Source of the DNA: Streptomyces sp. LHD-70 | GTDB lineage: Bacteria; Actinomycetota; Actinomycetes; Streptomycetales; Streptomycetaceae | Assembly (NCBI RefSeq): GCF_031157275.1 | Contig: NZ_JAVIFW010000012.1 | Span: 186,001 to 250,000 of the forward strand | Reading direction: 5' to 3' | DNA: 64,000 nt | In this document: piece by piece, positions 24,746 to 32,763 of the stretch | How positions within the stretch are numbered: position 1 is the first letter of the stretch | Layout: every line of letters begins with the position of its first letter | Program-made: the position numbers and the translations under genes | The notes under the pieces: model-generated | The model's database searches: none | Told to the model about the DNA's origin: nothing | What the model saw: only the letters and a program-made list of their open reading frames with translations

Positions 24746-25573
24746 TCAGCGGTCCCGCAGTGCCGTCTCGATGGTGCGCATGACCTCGTCGAGAGGAGCG
24801 TCCGTACGGGCCACGGTGACCAGTACCTCGCCGTGCGCGGAGGCGGTCGCCGCAGGGGCCGGAAGAGAGGTGCTCTCCCGGCCCGCGCCTATGCCAGAGC
24901 CGAACGTCTTGCGCACGATCGCGAACGCGTGGTCCAGCTGCGTCTCCACGTCGCCCTGTCCGCCGGCCCGCAGCCAGCGCCGCAGCACATGGTTGTGGGC
25001 GGTGACGACCGCCGAGGCCGCGACCTCGGCGAGCAGCGGGTCGTCGTTGCCGTCGTGGTGCGCGCTCTCGTCGAAGTGGCCGAGCAGATAGCGGGTGAAC
25101 AGCCGCTCGTACCGGGCCACCGAGGCGATCTCGCGCTCGCGCAGCGTCGGCACCTCGCGCGTCAGGCGGTACCGCTCCACCGAGACCGTCGGCGCCGCCG
25201 CGTACATCTTCATGACTTCCTTGATGCCCCGGCACACCGTGTCGAGCGGGTGCTCGTGCGCCGGTGCGGCGTTCAGGACCGCCTCGGCGCGGGTCAGGGT
25301 GTCGTCGTGGTCCGGGAAGATCGCCTCTTCCTTGGAGCGGAAGTGGCGGAAGAAGGTGCGGCGGGCCACCCCGGCCGTCGCGGCGATCTCGTCGACGGTG
25401 GTCGCCTCGTACCCCTTCGTCGCGAAGAGCTCCATCGCGGCGGCCGCCAGCTCCCGGCGCATTTTCAGCCGCTGGGCCGCAGCACGGGAGCCCGCGGGCG
25501 TCGCGGGCGTCGCGGGCGCCTCCGGGGCATCGGCGGAGGCGGGCGTACGGGGGGACTTGGCGGCCTTGGACAT
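24746..25573 (-). CDS. TetR-family transcriptional regulator
   Basis: A 275-residue repressor-type protein. A low-complexity Ala/Pro tail (residues 1-33) precedes the TetR DNA-binding domain at about 40-90 (FATKGYEATTVDEIAATAGV, RRTFFRHFRSKEEAIF). The C-terminal ligand domain is long. The ATG at 25573 was chosen; another ATG lies 18 bases upstream. It sits between the ethylmalonyl-CoA operon and a 3-hydroxyacyl-CoA dehydrogenase gene, all on one strand, and so probably senses a short-chain acyl-CoA. TetR repressors of acyl-CoA homeostasis are known next to such genes in Streptomyces, but the effector here is inference. Confidence 0.9.
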   Translation of the reverse strand: MSKAAKSPRTPASADAPEAPATPATPAGSRAAAQRLKMRRELAAAAMELFATKGYEATTVDEIAATAGVARRTFFRHFRSKEEAIFPDHDDTLTRAEAVLNAAPAHEHPLDTVCRGIKEVMKMYAAAPTVSVERYRLTREVPTLREREIASVARYERLFTRYLLGHFDESAHHDGNDDPLLAEVAASAVVTAHNHVLRRWLRAGGQGDVETQLDHAFAIVRKTFGSGIGAGRESTSLPAPAATASAHGEVLVTVARTDAPLDEVMRTIETALRDR

Positions 25574-25664
25574 GGACCGAACGTACTGCATGTCCGCAGC
25601 TGACCGCGCCTCAGGGAGCGGGCCGCCCGGCGTACCGAGCAGCCCTCCCCAGTCGGCGCGCGTC

Positions 25665-27449
25665 TCAGCGCCTGGCATATTCGCGGAAGCCGCGGCCCGT
25701 CTTGCGGCCGAGGCACCCCGCGGCGACCAGGTGCTCCAGGAGTGGTGCCGGCGCAAGGCCCGGGTCGCGGAACTCGCGGTGCAGAACCTTCTCGATGGCG
25801 AGGGAGACGTCCAGGCCGACGACGTCCAGGAGCTCGAACGGCCCCATCGGGTAGCCGCCGCCCAGCTTCATCGCGGTGTCGATGTCGTCGAGCGAGGCGT
25901 AGTGCTCCTCCACCATCTTGATCGCGTTGTTCAGGTACGGGAACAGCAGCGCGTTCACGATGAAGCCCGCGCGGTCCCCGCAGTCCACCGGGTGCTTGCG
26001 GATCTTCGTGCACACCTCGCGGACCGTGGCGTGCACGTCGTCCGCCGTCAGGACCGTGCGGACCACCTCGACCAGCTTCATGGCCGGGGCCGGGTTGAAG
26101 AAGTGCATGCCGATCACGTCCTGCGGGCGCGAGGTCGCGCGGGCGCAGGCGACGACGGGCAGCGAGGAGGTGGTGGTCGCGAGGACCGCACCCGGCTTGC
26201 AGACCTTGTCCAGGGTCTGGAACAGCTGCTGCTTGACGTCCAGGTCCTCCGCGACCGCCTCCACGGCCAGGTCGACCTCGGCGAACGCGTCCAGGGTGTC
26301 CGCCGGGGTGATCAGGGCGAGGGTCGCGTCGGCCTTCTCCTGGGGCATCCGGCCCTTGGCGACCGAGCGCGAAAGCGACTTGCCGATACGGGACTTGGCG
26401 GCGTCGGCCTTCTCCTGGCTGCGCGCCGCGAGCACCACCTCGTACCCCGCCTTGGCGAACACCTCGGCGATGCCGGACGCCATCGTGCCCGAGCCCGCCA
26501 CACCCACCGAGCGCACCTCACGGCCCTGCGCCGCCTCCGACCCGGGCGCCGGGGTGAGCGCGTCCGGCACGACCTCGTCGCTGCCCGCCGCCGCGTACGT
26601 ATAGAAGCCGCGGCCCGCCTTGCGGCCGGTCAGGCCCGCCTCGGCGAGCTGCTTCAGGATCGGCGCGGGGGCGTGCAGGCGGTCCCGGGAGTCCGCGTAC
26701 ATCGCGTCCAGAACGGTCCTGGCGGTGTCGACGCCGATCAGGTCGAGCAGCGCGAGCGGGCCCATCGGCAGTCCGCAGCCCAGCTTCATCGCGGCGTCGA
26801 TGTCCTCACGCGAGGCGTACCTGGCCTCGTACATCGCGGCCGCCTGGTTGAGGTAGCCGAAGAGCAGGCCGTCCGCGACGAAGCCGGGGCGGTCGCCGAC
26901 CGAGACCGGCTCCTTGCCGAGGTCCAGGGCGAGCGAGGTGACCGCCTCGACGGTCTGCGGGGCGGTGAGGACCGAGGAGACCACCTCGACCAGCTTCATG
27001 GCCGGGGCCGGGTTGAAGAAGTGCAGCCCGACGACCCGCTCCGGGTTGGCGGAGTCGGCCGCGAGCCGGGTCACGGAGAGTGCGTTGGTGCCGGTGGCGA
27101 GGATCGTCTCGGGGCGGACGACCGTGTCGAGCTCACGCAGGACCTGGCTCTTGATCTCGTACGACTCCGGCACCACCTCGATCACCAGGTCGGCCTCGGC
27201 CGCGGCCTGCAGGTCCGTGAACGTACGGAAGCGGGAGAGGGCGCCTTGCCGCTCCTGCTCGGTGAGGCGCTCGCGGCGCACGGCCCGGGCGGTCGAGGCT
27301 TCGAGGGCGCCGACGGCCTGTGCCGCGGCGACCTCGCTGATGTCGATGCCGATGACCTCGCGGCCCGCACGGGCGAGGACCTCGGCGATCCCGGTGCCCA
27401 TGGTGCCGAGGCCGACGACGGCGACGGTGTGCAGAGGGGTACGGTCCAT
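25665..27449 (-). CDS. Tandem-duplicated 3-hydroxyacyl-CoA dehydrogenase
   Basis: A 594-residue protein made of two complete 3-hydroxyacyl-CoA dehydrogenase modules, about residues 1-290 and 305-594. Each half has a Rossmann motif (VGLGTMGTGI and VAGSGTMASGI), the catalytic-histidine motif HFFNPAPAMKLVEVV, and the C-terminal domain ending in GRKAGRGFYTYA or GRKTGRGFREYA. It would oxidise 3-hydroxybutyryl-CoA or similar with NAD, or run in reverse to supply crotonyl-CoA to Ccr. Both catalytic histidines are kept, so both halves may be active. The ATG at 27449 is used. A tandem array of 16-bp repeats lies about 190 bases upstream. Confidence 0.94.
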   Translation of the reverse strand: MDRTPLHTVAVVGLGTMGTGIAEVLARAGREVIGIDISEVAAAQAVGALEASTARAVRRERLTEQERQGALSRFRTFTDLQAAAEADLVIEVVPESYEIKSQVLRELDTVVRPETILATGTNALSVTRLAADSANPERVVGLHFFNPAPAMKLVEVVSSVLTAPQTVEAVTSLALDLGKEPVSVGDRPGFVADGLLFGYLNQAAAMYEARYASREDIDAAMKLGCGLPMGPLALLDLIGVDTARTVLDAMYADSRDRLHAPAPILKQLAEAGLTGRKAGRGFYTYAAAGSDEVVPDALTPAPGSEAAQGREVRSVGVAGSGTMASGIAEVFAKAGYEVVLAARSQEKADAAKSRIGKSLSRSVAKGRMPQEKADATLALITPADTLDAFAEVDLAVEAVAEDLDVKQQLFQTLDKVCKPGAVLATTTSSLPVVACARATSRPQDVIGMHFFNPAPAMKLVEVVRTVLTADDVHATVREVCTKIRKHPVDCGDRAGFIVNALLFPYLNNAIKMVEEHYASLDDIDTAMKLGGGYPMGPFELLDVVGLDVSLAIEKVLHREFRDPGLAPAPLLEHLVAAGCLGRKTGRGFREYARR

Positions 27450-27642
27450 CGCGGACTCCAGAGGGTGTGAGTGACGACTGAGAGGGCGCACGGGCGCTCG
27501 CGGCCCCGCCGGAGGAGAGATCCGGCGTTCCTTGGGCGAACTGCTGCGCGGCGTGCGGGAGTTGGTGTCGTGGTCCGGGCCGCCGCGTGCGAGCGGCGGA
27601 ACCGGCGGAGGTGAAGCGACGGGCCCTGTCCCGGGGCCACGT

Positions 27643-27706
27643 CGTGAAAACTGCACGGCGTGAAGCTCGTACAGCGTGAAGCTTGCACAGCGTGAAACTC
27701 GTGCAA
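27643..27706. repeat. Four 16-bp tandem repeats (iteron-like)
   Basis: Four adjacent copies with consensus CGTGAAGCTCGTACAG (27643-27658, 27659-27674, 27675-27690, 27691-27706). CGTGAA is kept in all four and the second half varies. Spacing of 16 bp is constant. It lies upstream of the 3-hydroxyacyl-CoA dehydrogenase gene and is a good candidate for a multi-site regulator array. Confidence 0.75.
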
Positions 27707-27786
27707 AACCGAGCCGAACCGACTGTCCTCGGCGGCTGCGTCACCAGGCCGCCGAGCAATGCGGGGTGTGACCCGCTCTAATGAGC

Positions 27787-27801
27787 TTAACCAGCGGGTA
27801 A
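27787..27801. promoter_or_regulatory. TTA-N9-TAA imperfect palindrome
   Basis: TTAACCAGCGGGTAA matches its own complement at 10 of 15 positions and lies in an A/T-rich patch 79 bases before the HEAT gene. It is a possible operator or part of a promoter. Confidence 0.3.
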
Positions 27802-27879
27802 CGAGCGCGCCAGTCCTGGAACAGTGTGACGTGGATCGCCCCCTCCTGGCGCGGCCCGCCGATCGCTACGCTGAGCTGC

Positions 27880-28482
27880 ATGGACGACGAGTTGCGAGCG
27901 CTCACGGAACGCTTACGGAAAGAGGCCGCGCAGGACCCCGGCTCGTCGGGCCCGTCGGGGGCCACGCGCTTCGAGCGGCTGCGGTCGACGGACGATCTCG
28001 ACGAGCTGGCCGAGGTCCTCACGGCGCCCCAGCAGCCGCTGTGGGCCAGGGAGCTGGCCGCGTTCCGGCTCGGCTGCGCGGGGGAGCGGCGGGCGTTCGA
28101 GTCGCTCGTGCTGCTGCTCAACCATCGCGACCCCGAGCGGTGCGCGAGCGCCGCGCAGGCGTTGGCCCGCTTGGGTGACCCGCGGACCGCCCGGGCCGCG
28201 GCGGCGCTCGCCACGAACGAACTCCGCGTCGCGTACGCCCTGCATCCGGTCCGGCTGCTCACGGCGCTGCGCGCGCCCGAGTCGGCGCCGGCGCTGATCA
28301 CGGCCCTGAAGCGGCGGCTTTCCTCGCCTCACGATCCTTACTGGCGGATCGCGCTGGCGTGTGTGGAGGGGTTGGGGGCGTTGGCCGACAAGCGGGCGGT
28401 GGCCGTTCTGGATGCGGCGCGCACCCATCCCCGTCTTGCCGCGGCGGCGGTGGCGGCGCTGGCGCGGATCGGCGAGCGGTAG
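27880..28482 (+). CDS. HEAT-repeat protein
   Basis: A 200-residue all-helical protein with HEAT/PBS-lyase-type repeats, seen as recurring ALARLGDPRTARAAAAL-like helix pairs (about residues 70-195) with alanine and arginine spacing. Such proteins act as small protein-binding scaffolds. No catalytic motif is present. The ATG at 27880 is used. It is a single gene facing away from the hydroxyacyl-CoA dehydrogenase and ends just before a dispersed repeat. Confidence 0.82.
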   Translation: MDDELRALTERLRKEAAQDPGSSGPSGATRFERLRSTDDLDELAEVLTAPQQPLWARELAAFRLGCAGERRAFESLVLLLNHRDPERCASAAQALARLGDPRTARAAAALATNELRVAYALHPVRLLTALRAPESAPALITALKRRLSSPHDPYWRIALACVEGLGALADKRAVAVLDAARTHPRLAAAAVAALARIGER

Positions 28483-28690
28483 CTTTCCCCTACCCGCCCC
28501 TTCCCGGCTGTGTCGATATGCGGCTGGCGCCGCGTGGCTGCGGAGCTGTCGTTCGGCTTGCGCGCCGTCGTGGCTGGTCGCGCAGTTCCCCGCGCCCCTA
28601 AGAACCAGCCCCTCCGGCGTTTGAGGAGCGGGGGTCTGGGGGCTGGCCCCCAGCTCGGGAAGGGGCGGGGAGGGGAAGAGTCAGGCGGAT
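28483..28690. repeat. Dispersed intergenic repeat (long copy)
   Basis: Contains TATGCGGCTGGCGCCGCGTG, GGTCGCGCAGTTCCCC and CCCCTCCGGCGTTTGAGGAG, ending with GGGAAGGGGCGGGGAGGGG. Parts recur at 8460-8562, 56040-56175 and 58467-58615. The element reaches into the 3' end of the GNAT gene and supplies its last codons. Confidence 0.7.
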
Positions 28691-29182
28691 CTCCGGCACA
28701 GGTACCCCCTCCACCTCGAAGAGTTCCTCCGCCCCGTCCGCGTGGAAGCCCGCGCACGCGTAGAAGCGGCGGGCGCGGGCGTTGTCCCGCAGGACCCAGA
28801 GGCGGACGCGCGGCTTCCCGGCGGCCGCGCAGTGGGCGAGGATCGACTGCATCAGGGCGCGCCCCGCACCCGTGCCGATGTGCTCGGGGTGGACGTACAG
28901 CGCGTACAACTCCGTTTCCGTGGGCGGGAGATCGCTGTCCCGGTACGGCCCGAAGCTGGCCCAGCCGACCGGCCGGCCGGCGCGTTCGGCGACCAGTCCG
29001 ACGACGGCCGGATCGCCGCGCGCGTGCCGCTCGCGGCAGCGTTCGGTGTCCGCCGCGATGTCCATCATGTCCAGATACGACTGCGGAATCAGGCCCGCGT
29101 ACGCGAACTGCCAGCCCCGGACACGTATTTCGGCCACCGCGGCACAGTCGGCGGCGGTCATCTGCCGTACGGATACGTCCAT
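28598..29182 (-). CDS. GNAT-family N-acetyltransferase
   Basis: A 194-residue acyltransferase. The GNAT core includes ELYALYVHPEHIGTGAGRAL, the acetyl-CoA pyrophosphate-binding motif, and RLWVLRDNARARRFYACAGF, which is the typical motif B. Substrate is unknown. Its natural end is probably near ...EIRLTLPLP; the following 22 residues (rich in Pro, Ser, Gly) are encoded by the dispersed repeat that overlaps its 3' end. It lies 14 bases downstream of the secreted peptidase gene on the same strand. Confidence 0.9.
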   Translation of the reverse strand: MDVSVRQMTAADCAAVAEIRVRGWQFAYAGLIPQSYLDMMDIAADTERCRERHARGDPAVVGLVAERAGRPVGWASFGPYRDSDLPPTETELYALYVHPEHIGTGAGRALMQSILAHCAAAGKPRVRLWVLRDNARARRFYACAGFHADGAEELFEVEGVPVPEIRLTLPLPAPSRAGGQPPDPRSSNAGGAGS

Positions 29183-29196
29183 GGGCGCACCCTAGG

Positions 29197-30792
29197 TCAG
29201 CGGTGGCGGCCGATCAGGTCATGGAGCGTGGCGCCCTTGCGGGAGTCCGAAGTCCGCTTCTTTGTCGTGGGTTTGGGCTCGGGCTGGGCGTCGCAGGTCG
29301 CGTCGGCCGTGGTGTGGCCGCGGCCTCGCGGGACCTTTCCGGAGGCGAGGTAGTCCGCCAAGTGCCGGTCCAGGCAGGCGTTTCCGCTGAGCGTGACGCC
29401 GTGGTTGCCGCCGCCCACCTCCACGACGAGGCTCGAACGCCGCAGCTTGCCGCGGAGGGTGACGGCACCTTCGTACGGGGTCGCCGCGTCGTCCGTCGCC
29501 TGGAAGAGCAGGACCGGCGGGAGGTCTGCGTTGGTGACGTCCGGTGGGGTGAGGTGGGCGGTCGGCCAGAACGCGCACGGGGCGTTGTACCAGGCGTTGC
29601 TCCAGCTCATGAAGGGCGCCTTGGCGTACGAGCGCCAGGTGTCCGCGCGCCAGGTGTTCCAGCTGCGCGGCCAGGGCGCGTCCCGGCAGCCCACCGCCGC
29701 GTACATCGCGTATCCGTTGTCGCCCGCCTGGTCGACCGCGCCGAAGGTCTTGTACGCGGCGACGAGCGGGGCGGTCCTGTTCTCGTTCACGTACGCCGCG
29801 AACGCCTCGGCGAGTTTCGGCCAGTAGCCGTCGAAGTAGCCGCCGGGGATGAAGGTGTCCTCCAGTTCGCCCGCGCCGACCTTGCCGCCGGCGGGCCGCT
29901 CGGCGACGGCCGTGCGCATCGCGTACCACTTGCCCTCGACGACGGCCGGGTCGGTGCCGAGCCCGTACGTCTTGTCGTGGCGGGCGATCCAGGCGGCGAA
30001 GGCCTTGTGGCGGGCGTCGAAGGCGAGGTTCTGGTCGAGGTTGTCGCGGTACCAGACGCCCGTCGGGTCCACGACGGAGTCCAGGACGGCGCGGCGCACC
30101 CGCTTCGGGTGGAGCTTGGCGTAGACGGCTCCGAGGTAGGTGCCGTACGAGTAGCCGAAGTAGTTGATGCGCCGCGCGCCGAGGGCCTGGCGGATCAGGT
30201 CCATGTCCTGGGCGGCGCTGACCGTGTCGAGGTGCTTCAGGAGCGGCCCGTACTTCTTGTCGCAGGCTCGCGCGAAGGCGCGCACCCGGTCGAGGTTGGC
30301 CGCCTCGACGCCGCTGCCGATCGGGACCGGGTCGGGGCGTACGGGGTCGAAGTGGCCGGGGCGGCAGTCGACGGCGGGGCGGCTGGCGCCGACGCCGCGC
30401 GGGTCGAAGCCGATCACGTCGTACTGCGCGGCGACCTTGCGGGGCAGGGCGCCGGCGACGAATCCGGCGAGTGCCCGGCCGCTGCCGCCGGGACCGCCGG
30501 GGTTGACGAGGAGCGGGCCCTGGTGGCGGGCGCGGTCGGTGTGCGGGACCCGGGACAGGGCGAGGGTGATCTTCCTGCCGTCGGGTCTGTCGTGGTCGAG
30601 CGGGACGCGCAGGGACCCGCACTGCAGGGTCGGGTACTTCTTCGTGGCGCAGTCCGTCCACCGGAGGGTGGGGCGGGCTTTCGGGGCGCTCGCCCCGCGT
30701 GCGTCTGCGGCGTGCGCGGCGGACGGCCCTGCCGACAGCAGTCCGGCGGCTGTGGCGAGGGCGCCGAGCAGCGCGACGGCACGAGATCTCAT
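29197..30792 (-). CDS. Secreted alpha/beta-hydrolase, tripeptidyl aminopeptidase type
   Basis: A 531-residue exported enzyme. A signal peptide covers residues 1-28 with an AHA-A cleavage site. The alpha/beta-hydrolase domain has the oxyanion-region NPGGPGGSG (residues 97-105), nucleophile S215 in GYSYG, an acid in FQATDDAATP and a histidine in GGGNHG. This layout matches Streptomyces tripeptidyl aminopeptidases (Tap, SlpD/E), which release tripeptides from the N-terminus of proteins outside the cell. The C-terminus is a basic tail. The start is the ATG at 30792. Substrate range cannot be read from the sequence. Confidence 0.93.
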   Translation of the reverse strand: MRSRAVALLGALATAAGLLSAGPSAAHAADARGASAPKARPTLRWTDCATKKYPTLQCGSLRVPLDHDRPDGRKITLALSRVPHTDRARHQGPLLVNPGGPGGSGRALAGFVAGALPRKVAAQYDVIGFDPRGVGASRPAVDCRPGHFDPVRPDPVPIGSGVEAANLDRVRAFARACDKKYGPLLKHLDTVSAAQDMDLIRQALGARRINYFGYSYGTYLGAVYAKLHPKRVRRAVLDSVVDPTGVWYRDNLDQNLAFDARHKAFAAWIARHDKTYGLGTDPAVVEGKWYAMRTAVAERPAGGKVGAGELEDTFIPGGYFDGYWPKLAEAFAAYVNENRTAPLVAAYKTFGAVDQAGDNGYAMYAAVGCRDAPWPRSWNTWRADTWRSYAKAPFMSWSNAWYNAPCAFWPTAHLTPPDVTNADLPPVLLFQATDDAATPYEGAVTLRGKLRRSSLVVEVGGGNHGVTLSGNACLDRHLADYLASGKVPRGRGHTTADATCDAQPEPKPTTKKRTSDSRKGATLHDLIGRHR

Positions 30793-30933
30793 CTGGACTC
30801 CCGAGGCGGAGGAGTTCGGACTGTGCGTGCCACAGCCCGCTGCCGCATGTTCTCGGAAATACCATCAGAAATCGCGCTTTGTACGGGAAGTTGACCCGAA
30901 GGGGCGCCGCCCGGCTGTCAGTGCGTCCGGGCG

Positions 30934-31977
30934 TCAGAGGAGGGTGAGTTGGGTGGCCTCCCCCCGGGGCCTCTCCTCATGGGCGCTCTCCTCGCGGGCG
31001 GTTTCCCGCGTCGCCGTGATCCGTCGCGCCGTCGCCGAGGACCGGGGCCCGATGCCGTACTCCTGCGCCAGCTCGTGGACGTATCGCGTGATCCGGCGCT
31101 GGTACCACTTCGGTGCGTACGCCCCGTCCGCGTACAGCCGTTCGTAGCGGCGTACGAGATGGGGGTGGTGCTCGGCGAGCCAGGACATGAACCACTCGCG
31201 GGCGCCGGGGCGCAGATGCAGGACGAGCGGGGTGACGGACGTGGCGCCGGAGGCGGCGATCGCGCGGACGGTGGCGCGGAGTTGCTCGGGGGAGTCGCCG
31301 AGGAAGGGGATCACCGGTGCCATCAGGACGCCGCAGCCGATGCCGTGCTCGGTGAGCGTGCGGACGACGTCGAGGCGGCGCTCCGGTGCCGGTGTGCCGG
31401 GCTCGACGGTGCGCCACAGCTCGGGGTCGGTGAAGCCGACGGAGACCGAGATGCCGACCTCGGTGACCTCGGCGGCCTGCACCAGGAGGTCGAGGTCGCG
31501 CAGGATCAGCGTGCCCTTGGTGAGGATGGAGAAGGGGTTCGCGCGATCGCGCAGGGCCGTGATGATGCCGGGCATCAGGCGGTACTTCCCCTCGGCCCGC
31601 TGGTAGCAGTCCACGTTGGTGCCCATCGCGATGTGCTCGCCGTGCCAGCGCGGGGACGCGAGCTGGCGGCGCAGCAGCTCGGGGGCGTTGATCTTCACCA
31701 CGATCTGCGAGTCGAAGCCGAGCCCGGTGTCGAGGTCCAGATAGCTGTGCGTCTTGCGCGCGAAGCAGTACACGCACGCGTGCGTGCAGCCGCGATACGG
31801 GTTCACCGTCCACTCGAACGGCATGCGGGAGGCGCCGGGCACCCGGTTCACGATCGACCTCGCCCGGATCTCGTGGAAGGTCACGCCGCGGAACTCGGGG
31901 GTGTCGAAGGTGCGGGTGGTCACGGCGTCCGCGCCGAACAGCGCGGAGTCGTCGGCGGTCAGGTGGTCCCAGCGCAT
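30934..31977 (-). CDS. Radical SAM protein of the SplB-like/Rv2578c group
   Basis: A 347-residue enzyme with the radical SAM cluster motif C64-x3-C68-x2-C71 (YRGCTHACVYCFAR). The barrel continues with MGTNVDCYQRAEGKYRLMPG and ends with a basic C-terminal tail. The Rv2578c group is distantly related to spore photoproduct lyase, but its reaction is unknown, and Streptomyces spores are not of the type that uses that lesion chemistry. The ATG at 31977 has GAGG upstream. It is divergent from a TetR gene across 186 bases that hold conspicuous repeats. Confidence 0.9.
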   Translation of the reverse strand: MRWDHLTADDSALFGADAVTTRTFDTPEFRGVTFHEIRARSIVNRVPGASRMPFEWTVNPYRGCTHACVYCFARKTHSYLDLDTGLGFDSQIVVKINAPELLRRQLASPRWHGEHIAMGTNVDCYQRAEGKYRLMPGIITALRDRANPFSILTKGTLILRDLDLLVQAAEVTEVGISVSVGFTDPELWRTVEPGTPAPERRLDVVRTLTEHGIGCGVLMAPVIPFLGDSPEQLRATVRAIAASGATSVTPLVLHLRPGAREWFMSWLAEHHPHLVRRYERLYADGAYAPKWYQRRITRYVHELAQEYGIGPRSSATARRITATRETAREESAHEERPRGEATQLTLL

Positions 31978-32062
31978 GGCGCCTCCTCGGTAGCACTGGG
32001 CACAGAATAGAACAGACGTTCCCATGATCGTGTGCGTACGGCCCTCCTTGTGGTTGTTCCTG

Positions 32063-32096
32063 TTTGCCTAAAGGTATTTGCCTAAAGGTCTTAGGC
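32063..32096. promoter_or_regulatory. Operator-like direct and inverted repeats
   Basis: TTTGCCTAAAGGT occurs twice with a 14-bp period (32063-32075 and 32077-32089). The second copy is part of a perfect inverted repeat GCCTAA-AGGTC-TTAGGC (32080-32096). The site lies about 70 bases before the TetR start, in the gap shared with the radical SAM gene, and is a likely binding site for that TetR protein. Confidence 0.6.
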
Positions 32097-32163
32097 GGAT
32101 GCACTATGTCTTTAGTTTGTGGCTGGAAGTGGCTGAGAAGTGACTGATTCACCTGGAGGAACC

Positions 32164-32763
32164 GTGGCCCCACGACCCGGTCTGACCGCGGAGCGCCTGG
32201 TCCGCGCCGGCGCCGAGCTCGCCGACGAGGTCGGCTTCGAGCACGTCACCGTCTCGGAGCTCGCCCGGCGGTTCGACGTGAAGGTCGCGAGCCTCTACTC
32301 GCACGTCAGGAACTCCCACGACCTCAAGACCCGCATCGCGCTGCTCGCCCTCGACGAAATGGCCGACCGCGCCTCCGACGCCGTCGCGGGACGGGCCGGC
32401 CGGGACGCCCTGACCGCGTTCGCCGAGGCCTACCGCGCGTACGCCGTCGAGCACCCCGGCCGCTACACCGCCGCCCGCTTCCCGCTCGACCCGCAGACCG
32501 CCGCCGCGAGCGCGGGACCCCGGCACGCCCGCCTGAGCCGGGCCATCCTGCGCGGCTACGACCTGCCGGAACCCGCCGAGACCCACGCCGTACGGCTGCT
32601 CGGCAGTGTCTTCCACGGCTTCGTGAGCCTGGAGACGGCGGGCGGATTCAGCCACAGCGCGCCGCCCGCCGAAGAGACCTGGCCGTGGATCCTCGACGCC
32701 CTCGACGCGCTGCTGCGTGACGCCCCCACCTCCCACCGACCGACCAAGGCAGACCCCTCATGA
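32164..32763 (+). CDS. TetR/AcrR-family regulator with WHG-type C-terminal domain
   Basis: A 199-residue regulator. The DNA-binding domain is at residues 10-55 (LADEVGFEHVTVSELARRFDV, ASLYSHVRNSHDLK). The C-terminal region with LLGSVFHGFVSLETAGGF is the WHG-type ligand domain. The GTG at 32164 follows GGAGGA with good spacing. Its stop overlaps the ATG of the SGNH hydrolase by four bases, so the two are co-translated. It probably controls this pair through the repeats just upstream. Confidence 0.9.
   Translation: MAPRPGLTAERLVRAGAELADEVGFEHVTVSELARRFDVKVASLYSHVRNSHDLKTRIALLALDEMADRASDAVAGRAGRDALTAFAEAYRAYAVEHPGRYTAARFPLDPQTAAASAGPRHARLSRAILRGYDLPEPAETHAVRLLGSVFHGFVSLETAGGFSHSAPPAEETWPWILDALDALLRDAPTSHRPTKADPS

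Larger units (their letters stand above)
27450..27879. other. Divergent intergenic region with regulatory repeats
   Basis: This 430-base gap separates the hydroxyacyl-CoA dehydrogenase (minus) from the HEAT-repeat gene (plus). It contains four 16-bp tandem repeats at 27643-27706 and a TTAACCAGCGGGTAA imperfect palindrome at 27787-27801. No convincing gene lies in it. Confidence 0.5.

Noticed and set aside
27643..27706. Possible CRISPR array or origin iterons
   Set aside because: No spacers exist between the 16-bp units, and no replication initiator or DnaA-box cluster is nearby. A regulatory array is more likely.
27780..27802. GTTAA-N6-TTAAC type acyl-CoA regulator site near the hydroxyacyl-CoA dehydrogenase
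   Set aside because: The sequence has TTAAC and GTAAC in the same orientation rather than inverted, so it does not match that motif.
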